Of a DNA stretch of 64,000 bases, positions 24,642 to 37,387 are shown piece by piece. The stretch comes from Panulirus ornatus (taxonomy: Eukaryota; Arthropoda; Malacostraca; Decapoda; Palinuridae), in the NCBI RefSeq assembly GCF_036320965.1, contig NC_092235.1, positions 5,673,645 through 5,737,644 on the forward strand, in the 5' to 3' direction. Under the pieces are notes generated by a model that had not been told where the DNA came from, did no database searches, and worked only from the letters and a program-made list of their open reading frames with translations. Made by a program: the position numbers and the translations under genes. Numbering within the stretch: the stretch's first letter is position 1; the number at the start of each line of letters is the position of its first letter.

Positions 24642-25263
24642 ACCTTGAGGAAGCAACATGGCGGTCAAAAATAAGCTGCAGGAATGAAGTTTATGAATGG
24701 AATATCAGTCAGACGATCCAAATGACGAATGAATGAGAGCGTAGTCAACATACAATATAAAAGGACATATTATGAATGGCAGCCAGGCAAGTAACGGCCC
24801 AACTGAATGGAAGGATTTAAAAGTTCGCGTTATATGACGAATTTTGATAGATTATCCAAATTTCCATTCCAGTTATGAAACTTAATGGTTGTGTTCAGTT
24901 CTAGAGACAAAGTTAAAAGGTTTGTGTTTCAGAGATGAACCACAAAGGATATCGTTAAATTTACTGACATTAAAATTTGTCAATTAAGTGAATCATTTTG
25001 TACAATAGCTGTAATTTGACAGAGTTAAAAGTTCGCAATTTCATTACAGTTCTAATTTAAAAGCTTGATATTCAATGATGGTTTGCACAAGCTCAACGTA
25101 CATTTAAGTTTTGTGTTTATATGACGTATTCTAAAGGACTCTGGTAAAATAACGCAGCTGGAAGGTTTACGTTCAAATGATGGTGTTTAAATGTTTATTG
25201 ATGAAAGGTAGATTTAAATGGATAGATTTTAAGTTCGCGTTTTCATGAGCGACTTTAAACCTT
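24642..25263. other. unique AT-rich spacer
   Basis: No gene seen. Several short AAAAGTTCGCG(T/A) words recur (about 24,830, 25,027 and 25,230). Shared with copy 2. Confidence 0.5.
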
Positions 25264-25651
25264 GTGGTTGAATGTCACAGTTTAAAGGTTGGTATGTACA
25301 ATGTTGACCAGATGGCGGTAGTGTGTAGACACAGCCATACCAGGTCGTATTTATCATCATTAAAGTCACCTTCCTTACTTACTTATGGCGGCGATGAAAT
25401 TCACTGGTTCTTGATTGTGCACCAATTAACCTATCAGATAATGGTACAATGTTTGCCTGGTGTTGCATATATCACGTCTGTTGTTGAAACACAAGAATGC
25501 CAGGTGACTTTGGGAGTGGATGATAATGTAAAGATCAATATAAATGTGGGAAATCTTGAACCGCCATCACCAGACACAACACATGTTTGGATCTGGCGGG
25601 GGAAGGGACTTGCCTGTGACGTCACGATGCCCCGCCTCCAGCCTGGCGCCG

Positions 25652-25653
<2 letters not shown>
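25264..25653 (+). CDS. conserved exon-like module, copy 1
   Basis: The plus frame carries CLPGVAYITSVVETQECQVT, then VDDNVKININVGNLEPPSPD, then WIWRG and CDVTMPRLQPGA, ending at (GT)n. The last 60 codons match the module at 6,598-6,800. The GT tract that follows could supply a donor, but the boundary (GCTCT|GTGTGT) is weaker than at 6,598. The upstream limit is uncertain. Unknown domain; likely an exon of a larger gene or a decayed duplicate. Confidence 0.4.
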
Positions 25654-25654
<1 letters not shown>

Positions 25655-25704
<50 letters not shown>

Positions 25705-25831
25705 ACTTTAATCATTATCACGTGAGTCTTTTGAGGAAGGATTTGTACACTCACGTTGCCCCGTCTCTTAACCTTGTAAGTGTAAAATATGTTTTCACTC
25801 CTATGTGCACACACACACACACACGCACACA

Positions 25832-25884
<53 letters not shown>
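25655..25884. repeat. (TG)n, spacer, (CA)n
   Basis: TG at 25,655-25,701 and CA at 25,808-25,883, with about 100 bp between them. This and the next 580 bp are absent from copy 2. Confidence 0.9.
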
Positions 25885-25885
<1 letters not shown>

Positions 25886-26462
25886 ACCTATAATATTATC
25901 TAGTATTTACTTCAGACGGATATCTTACACCTTAATTATAAAAGCCAAAGAAAAATTTATAAAAACATATACATATATTTACACACGTGTAGATATATGT
26001 TATGTATTGAAATGTGGCGGAAAAATTCCTTATATATTAACAAACGTGATTGAGGACGTAAAGAATCTGGTACAAACATAATGGTTATTGTGATAAATGA
26101 TTTATTTATGATAAATATGTATTGTGTTGCATTATAATGGTTGTTCAGGACCAAGGTTCTTAAACCTGAATCAGTGAAATACTATCAGAAATAGAAAACC
26201 TGTTAAACATAAACATTTATATTGATTAACCACAGAATATATTTTCCTCTGGGTATGTAAAAGGAAATACAGTACAGGGAGCTAGTTTGAGGAAGAGTAT
26301 TTCATATTTTAACAAAATATTTACCTGTAATAGCGTCCCTTATCTTTCGTCATCATATCTTATGTTTACTATCAAGAAATGTCTTTTATCTAACATAAAA
26401 ATTCTGTCTAGGTATTTGATTACTGTTGTCCAAGGATGAGCTACATGCCACACGTGGTCAGG
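25885..26462. other. unique DNA found only in copy 1
   Basis: No gene seen. Copy 2 jumps from the first TG tract directly to the TG minisatellite, so this segment was lost there or gained here. Confidence 0.6.
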
Positions 26463-26491
26463 TCACAGTGGTGGTGGTCAGGTCAGTGGGC

Positions 26492-26532
<41 letters not shown>

Positions 26533-26588
26533 CCCCTGGGTTCATGTTGGCCACAGCCACCCACCGGCCGGTGGTCAGGTCAGTGGGC

Positions 26589-26627
<39 letters not shown>

Positions 26628-26680
26628 CCCTGGGTTCATGTTGGCCACAGCCACCCACCGGCCAGCCGGGCGGTAGTTTA
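26463..26680. repeat. about 83-bp TG-containing minisatellite, 2 units
   Basis: Unit: GCCCCTGGGTTCATGTTGGC, then CACAGCCACCCACCGGC, then GTCAGGTCAGTGGGCGG, then (TG)n. Copy 2 has eight units. Confidence 0.9.
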
Positions 26681-26689
26681 TAACTAAGA

Positions 26690-26870
26690 CTGGTAGTTTC
26701 ACATGCCACTTGGAGTGTCCCTCACTACAGAACTTGAGCAGCTCTTATCCTGAGGTGGAGCAGTTGATCCTCTCCACCAGGCTGGTACACTTGGTCTGCA
26801 CCAGGTGGCTCCCTCCTGGTCATCCTGAGTGGTTGGTTGCTGTGTGGGATTTAATGACCACTGACTTGTG
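26690..26870 (+). CDS. possible terminal exon, unknown protein, copy 1
   Basis: The plus frame reads CHLECPSLQNLSSSYPEVEQ, then LILSTRLVHLVCTRWLPPG, then AVWDLMTTDL and a stop. The composition is protein-like and conserved in copy 2 (50,930-51,110). A weak acceptor (GGTAG) lies just upstream. Whether it joins the exon-like module at 25,264 is unknown. Confidence 0.3.
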
Positions 26871-27109
26871 AAGGTCATTAGACCAGCCATCATTTCATTA
26901 TCTGATAAAACATGAAGCAACGCCAAATATTACATAATCCACCTAAACTATTGAGAATGATGAAGTCTGATATTGTTACGTTACGTCATCCAATCTTGCC
27001 ACTCACATGTTACGGTAATCACGACTACATACATAGTGTTGTTACGACTGATATTACTGTATGTACTGTAGTAAAGTACTGTGATTATGTGGACACCAGA
27101 CGAGACCAT

Positions 27110-27597
27110 CATTATGATGTGTCACCAGCATGTATCTATAATGCTTCTATAACCAGCACGATCAAGAAGGTTATAACAACATTATCCTTGTGTCACCAAC
27201 ATGTATCTATAATACTTCTATAACCAGCATGATCAAGAAGGTTATAACAACATTATCCTTGTGTCACCAACATGTATCTATAATACTTCTATAACCAGCA
27301 TGATCAAGAAGGTTATAACAACATTATCCTTGTGTCACCAACATGTATCTATAATACTTCTATAACCAGCATGATCAAGAAGGTTATAAACAACATTATC
27401 CTTGTGTCACCAACATGTATCTATAATGCTTCTATAACCAGCATGATCAAGAAGGTTATAACAACATTATCCTTGTGTCACCAACATGTATCTATAATAC
27501 TTCTATAACCAGCATGATCAAGAAGGTTATAACAACATTATCCTTGTGTCACCAACATGTATCTATAATACTTCTATAACCAGCATGATCAAGAAGG
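27110..27597. repeat. 71-bp tandem array at the contig end
   Basis: Nearly seven units containing GTCACCAACATGTATCTATA and CCAGCATGATCAAGAAGG. The array runs into the N gap, so its length is unknown. Copy 2 lacks it at the equivalent point (about 51,350). Confidence 0.93.
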
Positions 27598-27697
27598 NNN
27601 NNNNNNNNNNNNNNNNNNNNNNNNNNNNNNNNNNNNNNNNNNNNNNNNNNNNNNNNNNNNNNNNNNNNNNNNNNNNNNNNNNNNNNNNNNNNNNNNN
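27598..27697. other. assembly gap, exactly 100 N
   Basis: A round 100-N run is the usual placeholder for a gap of unknown size. It lies exactly between the two collinear blocks. Confidence 0.99.
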
Positions 27698-28135
27698 GAC
27701 CTGCACTCACACCCACCCACCCACCCACCCAGGCTGACCTGCACTCACACCCACCCACCCAGGCTGACCTGCACTCACACCCACCCAGGCTGACCTGCAC
27801 TCACACCCACCCACCCACCCAGGCTGACCTGCACTCACACCCACCCACCCAGGCTGACCTGCACTCACACCCACCCAGGCTGACCTGCACTCACACCCAC
27901 CCACCCACCCACCCAGCCACCCACATAACTGACCCCCAGACAGCCACCCACCCACCCACATAACTAACAGCCACCCACCTACCCATCCACCCACCCATAT
28001 AACTAACAGCCACCCAGCCAGCCACCCAGCCACCCACATAACTAACAGCCACCCAGCCAGCCACCCAGCCACCCAGCCACCCACATAACTGACCCCCAGA
28101 CAGCCACCCACCCACCCATATAACTGACCCCCAGA
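27698..28135. repeat. CTGCACTCACACC(CACC)n minisatellite and decayed flank, copy 2
   Basis: About seven units, then CCAGCCACCCACATAACTAA-type decay. It corresponds to the right part of 10,895-12,812. Confidence 0.93.
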
Positions 28136-28240
28136 CGTTCTCTACTGACGCCCCGTACAGCAGCAGGTCAGGTTGGGCCACAACCAAGAGCCGGAGCCAT
28201 TTGACCTGGTCGTCCACAACTGCCCCATCCACAGGTGTGG
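28136..28240 (-). pseudogene. exon-like segment, truncated copy 2
   Basis: Only VDGAVVDDQVKW through LLLYGAS remains of the stretch at 12,813-13,020. The FLITEN and LVDLLHQLY parts are gone and satellite sequence follows directly. Confidence 0.4.
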
Positions 28241-28415
28241 GTGGGTCGGTGGGTGGGTCGGTGGGTGGGTCGGTGGGTCGGGGTGTTAAGGTGTGGTTTG
28301 AGCCCCACTGGGTAATGTTGCCCCCAACTACATCCCTGACCTGACCTGACCTGACCTGACCTGACCTGAACCCCACTGAACATGAATCCAGACTTGCCAC
28401 ACAACAGCCATCATA
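28241..28415. repeat. (GGGT)n and (CCTGA)n simple repeats, copy 2
   Basis: Same order as 13,021-13,184. Confidence 0.8.
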
Positions 28416-29035
28416 GTGGCCCTCATGACATCACTGATGACGTCAACACCACCACATCATGACGTCATCATCATCATGTCATCACTGATGATGACGTCAA
28501 CACCACCACATCATGACGTCGTCATCATCATCATCACTGATGACGTCAACACCACCACATCACATTTGGTGACGTCATCATCATCATCACTGATGACATC
28601 AACACCTCCACATCACACTTGCTGACGTCATCATCATCATCATCACTGATGACGTCAACACAACCACATCATGACGTCATCATCATCATGTCATCACTGA
28701 TGATGACGTCAACACCACCACATCATGACGTCATCATCATCATCATCACTGATGACGTCAACACCACCACATGACACTTGCTGACGTCATCATCATCATC
28801 ATCACTGATGACGTCAACACCACCACATGACACTTGCTGACGTCATCATCATCATCATCACTGATGACGTCAACACCTCCACATCACCCTTGGTGACGTC
28901 ATGATCATCATCATCATCACTGATGACGTCAACACCACCACATCATGACGTCATGATCATCATCATCATCACTGATGATGACGTCAACACCACCACATCA
29001 TGACGTCATCATCATCATCATCATCATCCAGGTCT
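28416..29035. repeat. TGACGTCA palindrome array, copy 2
   Basis: A dozen or so units of about 50 bp with CATCATCATCACTGATGACG and CAACACCACCACATCATGAC. I count about 20 perfect TGACGTCA octamers in 620 bp, alternating with GATGA / TCATC palindromic surroundings. Copy 1 has only about three units. Confidence 0.88.
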
Positions 29036-29394
29036 TGACCCAACGTGACATCTGCTATACCAAATATATGGCGGGCGCGCGCGGGAACACACAATTTGGT
29101 GGCTGAGATGTTAGTCGTGTTTTTAGGTCCATTTTGGTGGTTGATTCTAAATATGGCCTCCTCAGTTTATCATGTCTGGTTATCGAGATATAATGATATG
29201 ATACCAGTAATTGTTGTGTCACATACAACCATCGTGCATGACAACAAATCATTATTGTTGCCTTTTTGATCAAGAGAAATGGCTTCATACAAGTAGCACT
29301 TGTTGATTTATGATTAAATGATGATGATGATGACATCCACAGATAATGGTGAAACAAATATAGAAAGTTATATATCATCATGGTTCATCATGTC
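29036..29394. other. spacer shared with copy 1
   Basis: Unique sequence plus a (GAT)n patch. No gene seen. Confidence 0.5.
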
Positions 29395-30535
29395 CTCACA
29401 CATCTCACGTTTGAGCTCACCTGACCCACCACAATCACCTGCAATGATCCAGCACTGATCCACCATCACATGGGTATCCCAGTGTCCCAGGTATGGGTAT
29501 CCCAGTGTCCCAGGTATGGGTATCCCAGTGTCCCAGGTATGGGTATCCCAGTGTCCCAGGTATGGGTATCCCAGTGTCCCAGGTATGGGTATCCCAGTGT
29601 CCCAGGTATGGGTATCCCAGTGTCCCAGGTATGGGTGTCCCAGTGTCCCAGGTATGGGTATCCCAGTGTCCCAGGTATGGGTATCCCAGTGTTCCATGTA
29701 TGGGTATCCCAGTGTCCCAGGTATGGGTATCCCAGTGTCCCAGGTATGGGTATCCCAGTGTCCCCGGGATCTTTCTTCCATGGTTCTTAAATCTTGGTGG
29801 AATGGTTGAGCCAGTTCCTCACTTAGGTTGTCTGGCCAAGTGGGTGTGGAGGTAATGCACTTTGATGTTCATTTTACAGCCAAGTTGAGGGAAAGAAGAT
29901 GGCAGGTTCTCCACTAGTTCAGGGTAGTTATCTGCTTTATGGTGACCAAGACAATTCCTTACAACCACAGTGAACGAAGACCATGCCTCTGCCTCAACAT
30001 TGGTCATTGAATCTTGGAAATGTGGGTCTTTCATGAGTTCCATGATTTGTGACCCGTCGACAATACCTGCCTTCACCTTCTCCATGATCAGCGCTGGACA
30101 TTTTCTGCCTGTGTAGTCAAAGCAGAGTGTCCTTCTTTGTACCAAATCTTCACAAACTGTTTCATTAAACCTAGTTTGATGTGCAGTGGTGGTACAATGA
30201 TCTTATCTCTGTCAACCAAGGGTTCTGCCATTACATTCTTGTCTCCAACCAACATGTTTTCTATCAGAGACCATTGTTTTCTCAGCCAGTGCTCATCCTC
30301 AGCTCTACTATCCCAGAGACAGATAAAGCTGAGATACTTGTTGTACCCACTCTGCTGACACAGGACAAAAGTCACCATCTTAAGATCCACACACATTAAC
30401 CATTGGTCATGGTGGTATGATATCTTGTGTAAGACCAGGACGATTGTGTCCTGCTGTTCACTCATCATAGTTGAACCACCAATTGGGAGTGATCCATATT
30501 TGTTGCTATTGTGTAGAAGCACAACATTTTAAGCT
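29395..30535 (-). pseudogene. decayed arthropod TE-type protein (CLWDSRA family), copy 2
   Basis: Minus-strand frame 30,522-30,088 is open for 144 codons: NKYGSLPIGGSTMMSEQQ, DLKMVTFVLCQQSGYNKYLS, CLWDSRAEDEHWLRKQW and PPLHIKLGLMKQFVK. It then shifts to KVKAGIVDGSQIMELMKDP and LGCKMNIKVHYLHTHL, and again to EELAQPFHQDLRTMEE. The nonsense codon of copy 1 is absent, but both frameshifts are shared, so the lesions predate the split of the two copies. The region between RGHWD and DQCW is filled by the 23-bp minisatellite. Confidence 0.7.
29471..29766. repeat. 23-bp minisatellite inside the pseudogene, about 13 units
   Basis: Same unit as 13,720-13,858, with single-base variants (GGGTGTCCC, GTTCCATGT). 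The unit resembles the flanking codons for GHWDT, so it probably grew from the coding sequence. Confidence 0.92.
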
Positions 30536-30707
30536 CCACTTAGAACCACATATGCTCATGAGAGGTTCATTTATTGATAAGTGCATTATCTGAAAAACTG
30601 TATCTCCTAGAAGGAAATGAAGGTCATAATCTTAGTCAGTGGCGAAAATATACCTAGATTCATGTCTAAATTCTGAAACAACAAAATGTTTTTAAAAATT
30701 TCCTCCG

Positions 30708-30709
<2 letters not shown>
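30536..30709. other. flank shared with copy 1
   Basis: Matches 14,613-14,796 with point differences. No gene seen. Confidence 0.5.

Positions 30710-30788
<79 letters not shown>
30710..30788. repeat. (TA)n microsatellite
   Basis: It lies at the 3' end of the minus LINE. Confidence 0.95.
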
Positions 30789-30793
<5 letters not shown>

Positions 30794-33604
30794 TTTTTTA
30801 TTATACTTTGTCGCTGTCTCCCGCGTTTGCGAGGTAGCGCAAGGAGACAGACGAAAGAAATGGCCCAACCCCCCCCCATACACATGTATATACATACGTC
30901 CACACACGCAAATATACATACCTACACATCTTTCCATGGTTTACCCCAGACGCTTCACATGCCTTCCTTCAATCCACTGACAGCACGTCAACCCCGGTAT
31001 ACCACATCGCTCCAATTCACTCTATTCCTTGCCCTCCTTTCACCCTCCTGCATGTTCAGGCCCCGATCACACAAAATCTTTTTCACTCCATCTTTCCACC
31101 TCCAATTTGGTCTCCCTCTTCTCCTTGTTCCCTCCACCTCCGACACATATATCCTCTTGGTCAATCTTTCCTCACTCATCCTCTCCATGTGCCCAAACCA
31201 CTTCAAAACACCCTCTTCTGCTCTCTCAACCACGCTCTTTTTATTTCCACACATCTCTCTTACCCTTACGTTACTCACTCGATCAAACCACCTCACACCA
31301 CACATTGTCCTCAAACATCTCATTTCCAGCACATCCATCCTCCTGCGCACAACTCTATCCATAGCCCACGCCTCGCAACCATACAACATTGTTGGAACCA
31401 CTATTCCTTCAAACATACCCATTTTTGCTTTCCGAGATAATGTTCTCGACTTCCACACATTTTTCAAGGCCCCCAGGATTTTCGCCCCCTCCCCCACCCT
31501 ATGATCCACTTCCGCTTCCATGGTTCCATCCGCTGCCAGATCCACTCCCAGATATCTAAAACACTTCACTTCCTCCAGTCTTTCTCCATTCAAACTCACC
31601 TCCCAATTGACTTGACCCTCAACCCTACTGTACCTAATAACCTTGCTCTTATTCACATTCACTCTTAACTTTCTTCTTCCACACACTTTTCCAAACTCAG
31701 TCACCAGCTTCTGCAGTTTCTCACATGAATCAGCCACCAGCGCTGTATCATCAGCGAACAACAACTGACTCACTTCCCAAGCTCTCTCATCCCCAACAGA
31801 CTTCATACTTGCCCCTCTTTCCAAAACTCTTGCATTCACCTCCCTAACAACCCCATCCATAAACAAATTAAACAACCATGGAGACATCACACACCCCTCC
31901 CGCAAACCCATATTCACTGAGAACCAATCACTTTCCTCTCTTCCTACACGTACACATGCCTTACATCCTCGATAAAAACTTTTCACTGCTTCTAACAACT
32001 TTCCTCCAACACCATACATTCTTAATACCTTCCACAGAGCATCTCTATCAACTCTATCATATGCCTTCTCCAGATCCATAAATGCTACATACAAATCCAT
32101 TTGCTTTTCTAAGTATTTCTCACATACATTCTTCAAAGCAAACACCTGATCCACACATCCTCTACCACTTCTGAAACCACACTGCTCTTCCCCAATCTGA
32201 TGCTCTGCACATGGCTTCACCCTCTCAATCAATACCCTCCCATATAATTTACCAGGAATACTCAAGAAACTTATACCTCTGTAATTTGAGCACTCACTCT
32301 TATCCCCTTTGCCTTTGTACAATGGCACTATGCACGCATTCCGCCAATCCTCAGGCACCTCACCATGAGTCATACATACATTAAATAACCTTACCAACCA
32401 GTCAACAATACAGTCACCCCCTTTTTTAATAAATTCCACTGCAATACCATCCAAACCTGCTGCCTTGCCGGCTTTCATCTTCCGCAAAGCTTTCACTACC
32501 TCTTCTCTGTTTACCAAATCATTTTCCCTAACCCTCTCACTTTGCACACCACCTCGACCAAAACACCCTATATCTGCCACTCTATCATCAAACACATTCA
32601 ACAAACCTTCAAAATACTCACTCCGTCTCCTTCTCACATCACCACTACTTGTTATCACCTCCCCATTTACGCCCTTCACTGAAGTTCCCATTTGCTCCCT
32701 TGTCTTACGCACTTTATTTACCTCCTTCCGGAACATCTTTTTATTCTCCCTAAAATTTAATGATACTCTCTCACTCCAACTCTCATTTGCCCTTTTTTTC
32801 ACCTCTTGCACCTTTCTCTTGACCTCCTGTCTCTTTCTTTTATACATCTCCCACTCAATTGCATTTTTTCCCTGCAAAAATCGTCCAAATGCCTCTCTCT
32901 TCTCTTTCACTAATACTCTTACTTCTTCATCCCACCACTCACTACCCTTTCTAATCAACCCACCTCCCACTCTTCTCATGCCACAAGCATCTTTTGCGCA
33001 ATCCATCACTGATTCCCTAAATACATCCCATTCCTCCCCCACTCCCCTTACTTCCATTGTTCTCACCTTTTTCCATTCTGTACTCAGTCTCTCCTGGTAC
33101 TTCCTCACACAGGTCTCCTTCTCAAGCTCACTTACTCTCACCACCCTCTTCACCCCAACATTCACTCTTCTTTTCTGAAAACCCATACAAATCTTCACCT
33201 TAGCCTCCACAAGATAATGATCAGACATCCCTCCAGTTGCACCTCTCAGTACATTAACATCCAAAAGTCTCTCTTTCGCACGCCTGTCAATTAACACGTA
33301 ATCCAATAACGCTCTCTGGCCATCTCTCCTACTTACATAAGTATACTTATGTATATCTCGCTTTTTAAACCAGGTATTCCCAATCATCAGTCCTTTTTCA
33401 GCACATAAATCTACAAGCTCTTCACCATTTCCATTTACAACACTGAACACCCCATGTATACCAATTATTCCCTCAACTGCCACATTACTCACCTTTGCAT
33501 TCAAATCACCCATCACTATGACCCGGTCTCGTGCATCAAAACCACTAACACACTCATTCAGCTGCTCCCAAAACACTTGCCTCTCTTGATCTTTTTTCTC
33601 ATGC

Positions 33605-33606
<2 letters not shown>
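30789..33606 (-). mobile_element. RTE-type LINE, near-complete, short-3'UTR subfamily
   Basis: It has lost the 5' UTR and first part of the endonuclease, being cut by (TA)n at [12 protein letters not shown]. The remaining ORF (next entry) is open. The 3' UTR of about 200 bp ends in the CTACCTCGC-GCGGGA hairpin, GACAAAGTATAATAAAAA and (TA)n. The 3' end sits at the same host position as the minus tail at 14,897 in copy 1. Confidence 0.95.
30988..33606 (-). CDS. LINE ORF: endonuclease (partial)-RT-C-terminal domain
   Basis: About 870 codons open from the 5' truncation to TGA at 30,990-30,988. Endonuclease part: VMGDLNAKV (metal site), DYVLIDRR and SDHYLV. A coiled, Lys/Arg-rich linker of about 250 residues follows. 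Reverse transcriptase: [44 protein letters not shown] and [11 protein letters not shown] with the catalytic Asp pair. The C-terminal region has [27 protein letters not shown] and [12 protein letters not shown], typical of RTE-group proteins. It would copy LINE RNA at the target by nicking and reverse transcription. GLREGC where other copies have GLRQGC is a possible weakening change. Confidence 0.92.

Positions 33607-33701
<95 letters not shown>
33607..33701. repeat. (TA)n microsatellite between head-to-head LINEs
   Basis: It separates the 5' ends of the minus LINE (30,789) and the plus LINE (33,702). Confidence 0.95.
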
Positions 33702-33702
<1 letters not shown>

Positions 33703-36700
33703 GCATTCCTCACGTGTCGTAGAAGGCGACTAAAGGGGACGGGAGCGGGGGGGCCAGAAACTCTCCCCTCCTTGTATTTTAACTTTCTAAAAGGGGAGAC
33801 AGAAGAAGGAGTCACGCGAGGAGTGCACATCCTCTTCGAAGGCTCAGATTGAGGTGTCTAAATGTGTGTGGATGTAACCAAGATGAGAAAAAAGGAGAGA
33901 TAGGTAGCATGTTTGAGGAAAATAACCTGGATGTTTTGGCTCTGAGTGAAACGAAGCTCAAGGGTAAAGGGGAAGAGTGGTTTGGGAATGTCTTGGGAGT
34001 AAAGTCAGGGGTTAGTGAGAGGACAAGATCAAGGGAAGGAGTAGCACTACTCCTGAATCAGGAGTTGTGGGAGTATGTGACAGAGTGTAAGAAAGTAAAT
34101 TCTAGATTGATATGGGTAAAACTGAAAGTTGATGGAGATAGATGGGTGATTATTGGTGCATATGCACCTGGGCATGAGAAGAAAGATCATGAGAGGCAAG
34201 TGTTTGGGAGCAGCTGAATGAGTGTGTTAGTGGTTTTGATGCACGAGACCGGGTTATAGTGATGGGTGATTTGAATGCAAAGGTGAGTCATGTGGCAGTT
34301 GAGGGAATAATTGGTATACATGGAGTGTTCAGTGTTGTAAATGGAAATGGTGAAGAGCTTGTAGATTTATGTGCTGAAAAAGGACTGGTGATTGGGAATA
34401 CCTGGTTTAAAAAGCGAGATATACATAAGTATACGTATGTAAGTAGGAGAGATGGCCAGAGAGCGTTATTGGATTACGTGTTAATTGATAGACACACGAA
34501 AGAGAGACTTTTGGATGTTAATGTGCTGAGAGGTGCAACTGGAGGGATGTCTGACCATTATCTTGTGGAGGCGAAGGTGAAGATTTGTGGGGGTTTTCAG
34601 AAAAGAAGAGAGAATGTTGGGGTGAAGAGAGTGGTGAGAGAAAGTGAGCTTAGGAAGGAGACTTGTGTGAGGAAGTACCAGGAGAGACTGAGTACAGAAT
34701 GGAAAAAGGTGAGAACAAAGGAGGTAAGGGGAGTGGGGGAGGAATGGGATGTATTTAGGGAAGCAGTGATGGATTGCGCAAAAGATGCTTGTGGCATGAG
34801 AAGCGTGGGAGGTGGGTTGATTAGAAAAGGTAGTCAGTGGTGGGATGAAGAAGTAAGATTATTAGTGAAAGAGAAGAGAGAGGCATTTGTACGATATTTG
34901 AAGGGAAAAATGCAAATGAGTGGGAGATGTATAAAAGAAAGAGACAGGAGGTCAAGAGAAAGGTGCAAGAGGTGAAAAAGAGGGCAAATGAGAGTTGGGG
35001 TGAGAGAGTATCATTAGATTTTAGGGAGAACAAAAAGATGTTTTGGAAGGAGGTAAATAAAGTGCGTAAGACAAGGGAGCAAATGGGAACTTCAGTGAAG
35101 GGGGCTAATGGGGAGGTGATTAACAAGTAGTGGTGATGTGAGTAGGAGATGGAGTGAGTATTTTGAAGGTTTGTTGAATGTGTTTGATGATAGAGTGGCA
35201 GATATAGGGTGTTTTGGTCGAGGTGGTGTGCAAAGTGAGAGGGTTAGGGAAAATGATTTAGTAAATAGAGAAGAGGTAGTAAAAGCTTTACGGAAGATGA
35301 AAGCCGACAAGGCAGCAGGTTTGGATGGTATTGCAGTGGAATTTATTAAAAAAGGGGGTGACTGTATTGTTGACTGGTTGGTAAGGTTATTTAATGTATG
35401 TATGATTCATGGTGAGGTGCCTGAGGATTGGCGGAATGCTTGCATAGTGCCATTGTACAAAGGCAAAGGGGATAAGAGTGAGTGCTCAAATTACAGAGGT
35501 ATAAGTTTGTTGAGTATTCCTGGTAAATTATATGGGAGGGTATTGATTAAGAGGGTGAAGGCATGTACAGAGCATCAGATTGGGGAAGAGCAGTGTGGTT
35601 TCAGAAGTGGTAGAGGATGTGAGGATCAGGTGTTTGCTTTGAAGAATGTATGTGAGAAATACTTAGAAAAGCAAATGGATTTGTATGTAGCATTTATGGA
35701 TCTGGAGAAGGCATATGATAGAGTTGATAGAGATGCTCTGTGGAAGGTTTTAAGAATATATGGTGTGGGAGGCAAGTTGTTAGAAGCAGTGAAAAGTTTT
35801 TATCGAGGATGTAAGGCATGTGTACGTGTAGGAAGAGAGGAAAGTGATTGGTTCTCAGTGAATATGGGTTTGCGGGAGGGGTGTGTGATGTCTCCATGGT
35901 TGTTTAATTTGTTTATGGATGGGGTTGTTAGGGAGGTGAATGCAAGAGTTTTGAAAAAAGGGGCAAGTATGCAGTCTGTTGTGGATGACAGAGCTTGGGA
36001 AGTGAGTCAATTGTTGTTCGCTGATGATACAGCGCTGGTGGCTGATTCATTTGAGAAACTGCAGAAGCTGGTGACTGACTTTGGTAAAGTGTGTGAAAGA
36101 AGAAAGTTAAGAGTAAATGTGAATAAGAGCAAGGTTATTAGGTACAGTAGGGTTGAGGGTCAAGTCATTTGGGAGGTAAGTTTGAATGGAGAAAAACTGG
36201 AGGAAGTAAAGTGTTTTATATATCTGGGAGTGCATCTGGCAGCGGATGGAACCGTGGAATCGGAAGTGAATCATAGGGTGGGGGAGGAAGCGAGAATCCT
36301 GGGAGCCTTGAAGAATGTTTGGAAGTCGAGAACATTATCTCGGAAAGCAAAAATGGGTATGTTTGAAGGAATAGTGGTTCCAACAATGTTGTATGGTTGC
36401 GAGGTGTGGGCTATGGATAGAGTTGTGCGCAGGAGGGTGGATGTGCTGGAAATGATATGTTTGAGGAACAATATGTGGTGTGAGGTGGTATGATCGAATA
36501 AGTAATGTAAGGGTAAGAGAGATGTGTGGAAATAAAAAGAGTGTGGTTGAGAGAGCAGAAGAGGGTGTTTTGAAATGGTTTGGTCACATGGAGAGAATGA
36601 GTGAGGAAAGATTGACCAAGAGGATATATGTGTCGGAGGTGGAGGGAACGAGGAGAAGTGGGAGACCAAATTGGAGGTGGAAAGATTGAGTGAAAAAGAT

Positions 36701-37235
36701 TTTGAGTGATCGGGGCCTGAACATGCAGGAGGGTGAAAGGCGTGCAAGGAATAGAGTGAAATGGAACTATGTGGTATACCGGGGTCGAAGTGCTGTCAAT
36801 GGATTGAACCAGGGCATGTGAACCGTCTGCGTTAAACCATGGAAAGTTGTGTGGGCCTGGATGTGGAAAGGGAGCTGTGGTTTCGGTGCATTATTGCATG
36901 ACAGCTAGAGACTGAGTGTGAACGAATGGGGCCTTTTGTGTCTTTTCCCAGCGCTACCTCGCACACATGAGGGGGGAGGGGGTTGTTATTCCATGTGTGG
37001 CGAGGTGGCGATGGGAACAAATAAAGGCAGACAGTATGAACTATGTACATGTGTATATATGTATATGTCTCTGTGTGTATATATATGTGTACATTGAGAT
37101 GTATAGGTATGTATATTTGCGTGTGTGGACGTGTATGTATATACGTCTGTATGTGGGCGGGTTGGGCCATTCTATCGTCTGTTTCCTTGCGCTACCTCGG
37201 AAACGCGGGAGACATCGACAAAGCAAAATAAATAA
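33702..37235 (+). mobile_element. RTE-type LINE, nearly full length, long-3'UTR subfamily, decayed
   Basis: It begins in the 5' UTR (CACGTGTCGTAGAAGGCGAC). The start codon is lost (AGG where the intact copy has ATG). The endonuclease frame 33,849-34,217 carries LNVCG, SETKLKG and GAYAPG, then loses one base near 34,203. The frame 34,259-34,975 carries MGDLNAKV and SDHYLV. Further shifts occur near 34,960, 35,125 and 36,470. The reverse transcriptase (35,138-36,470) keeps QCGFRSGRG and [12 protein letters not shown] stop interrupts the C-terminus at about 36,687. The ORF would end at NGLNQGM-stop (36,819-36,821). A 400-bp 3' UTR with two hairpins and an (AAAT)n tail follows. This is the only view here of an older subfamily's whole layout. 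Confidence 0.9.
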
Positions 37236-37267
37236 ATAAATGAATAAATAAAGAAATAAATAAATAA

Positions 37268-37344
<77 letters not shown>

Positions 37345-37387
37345 GACAAAGCAAAATAAATAAATAAATGAATAAATAAAGAAATAA

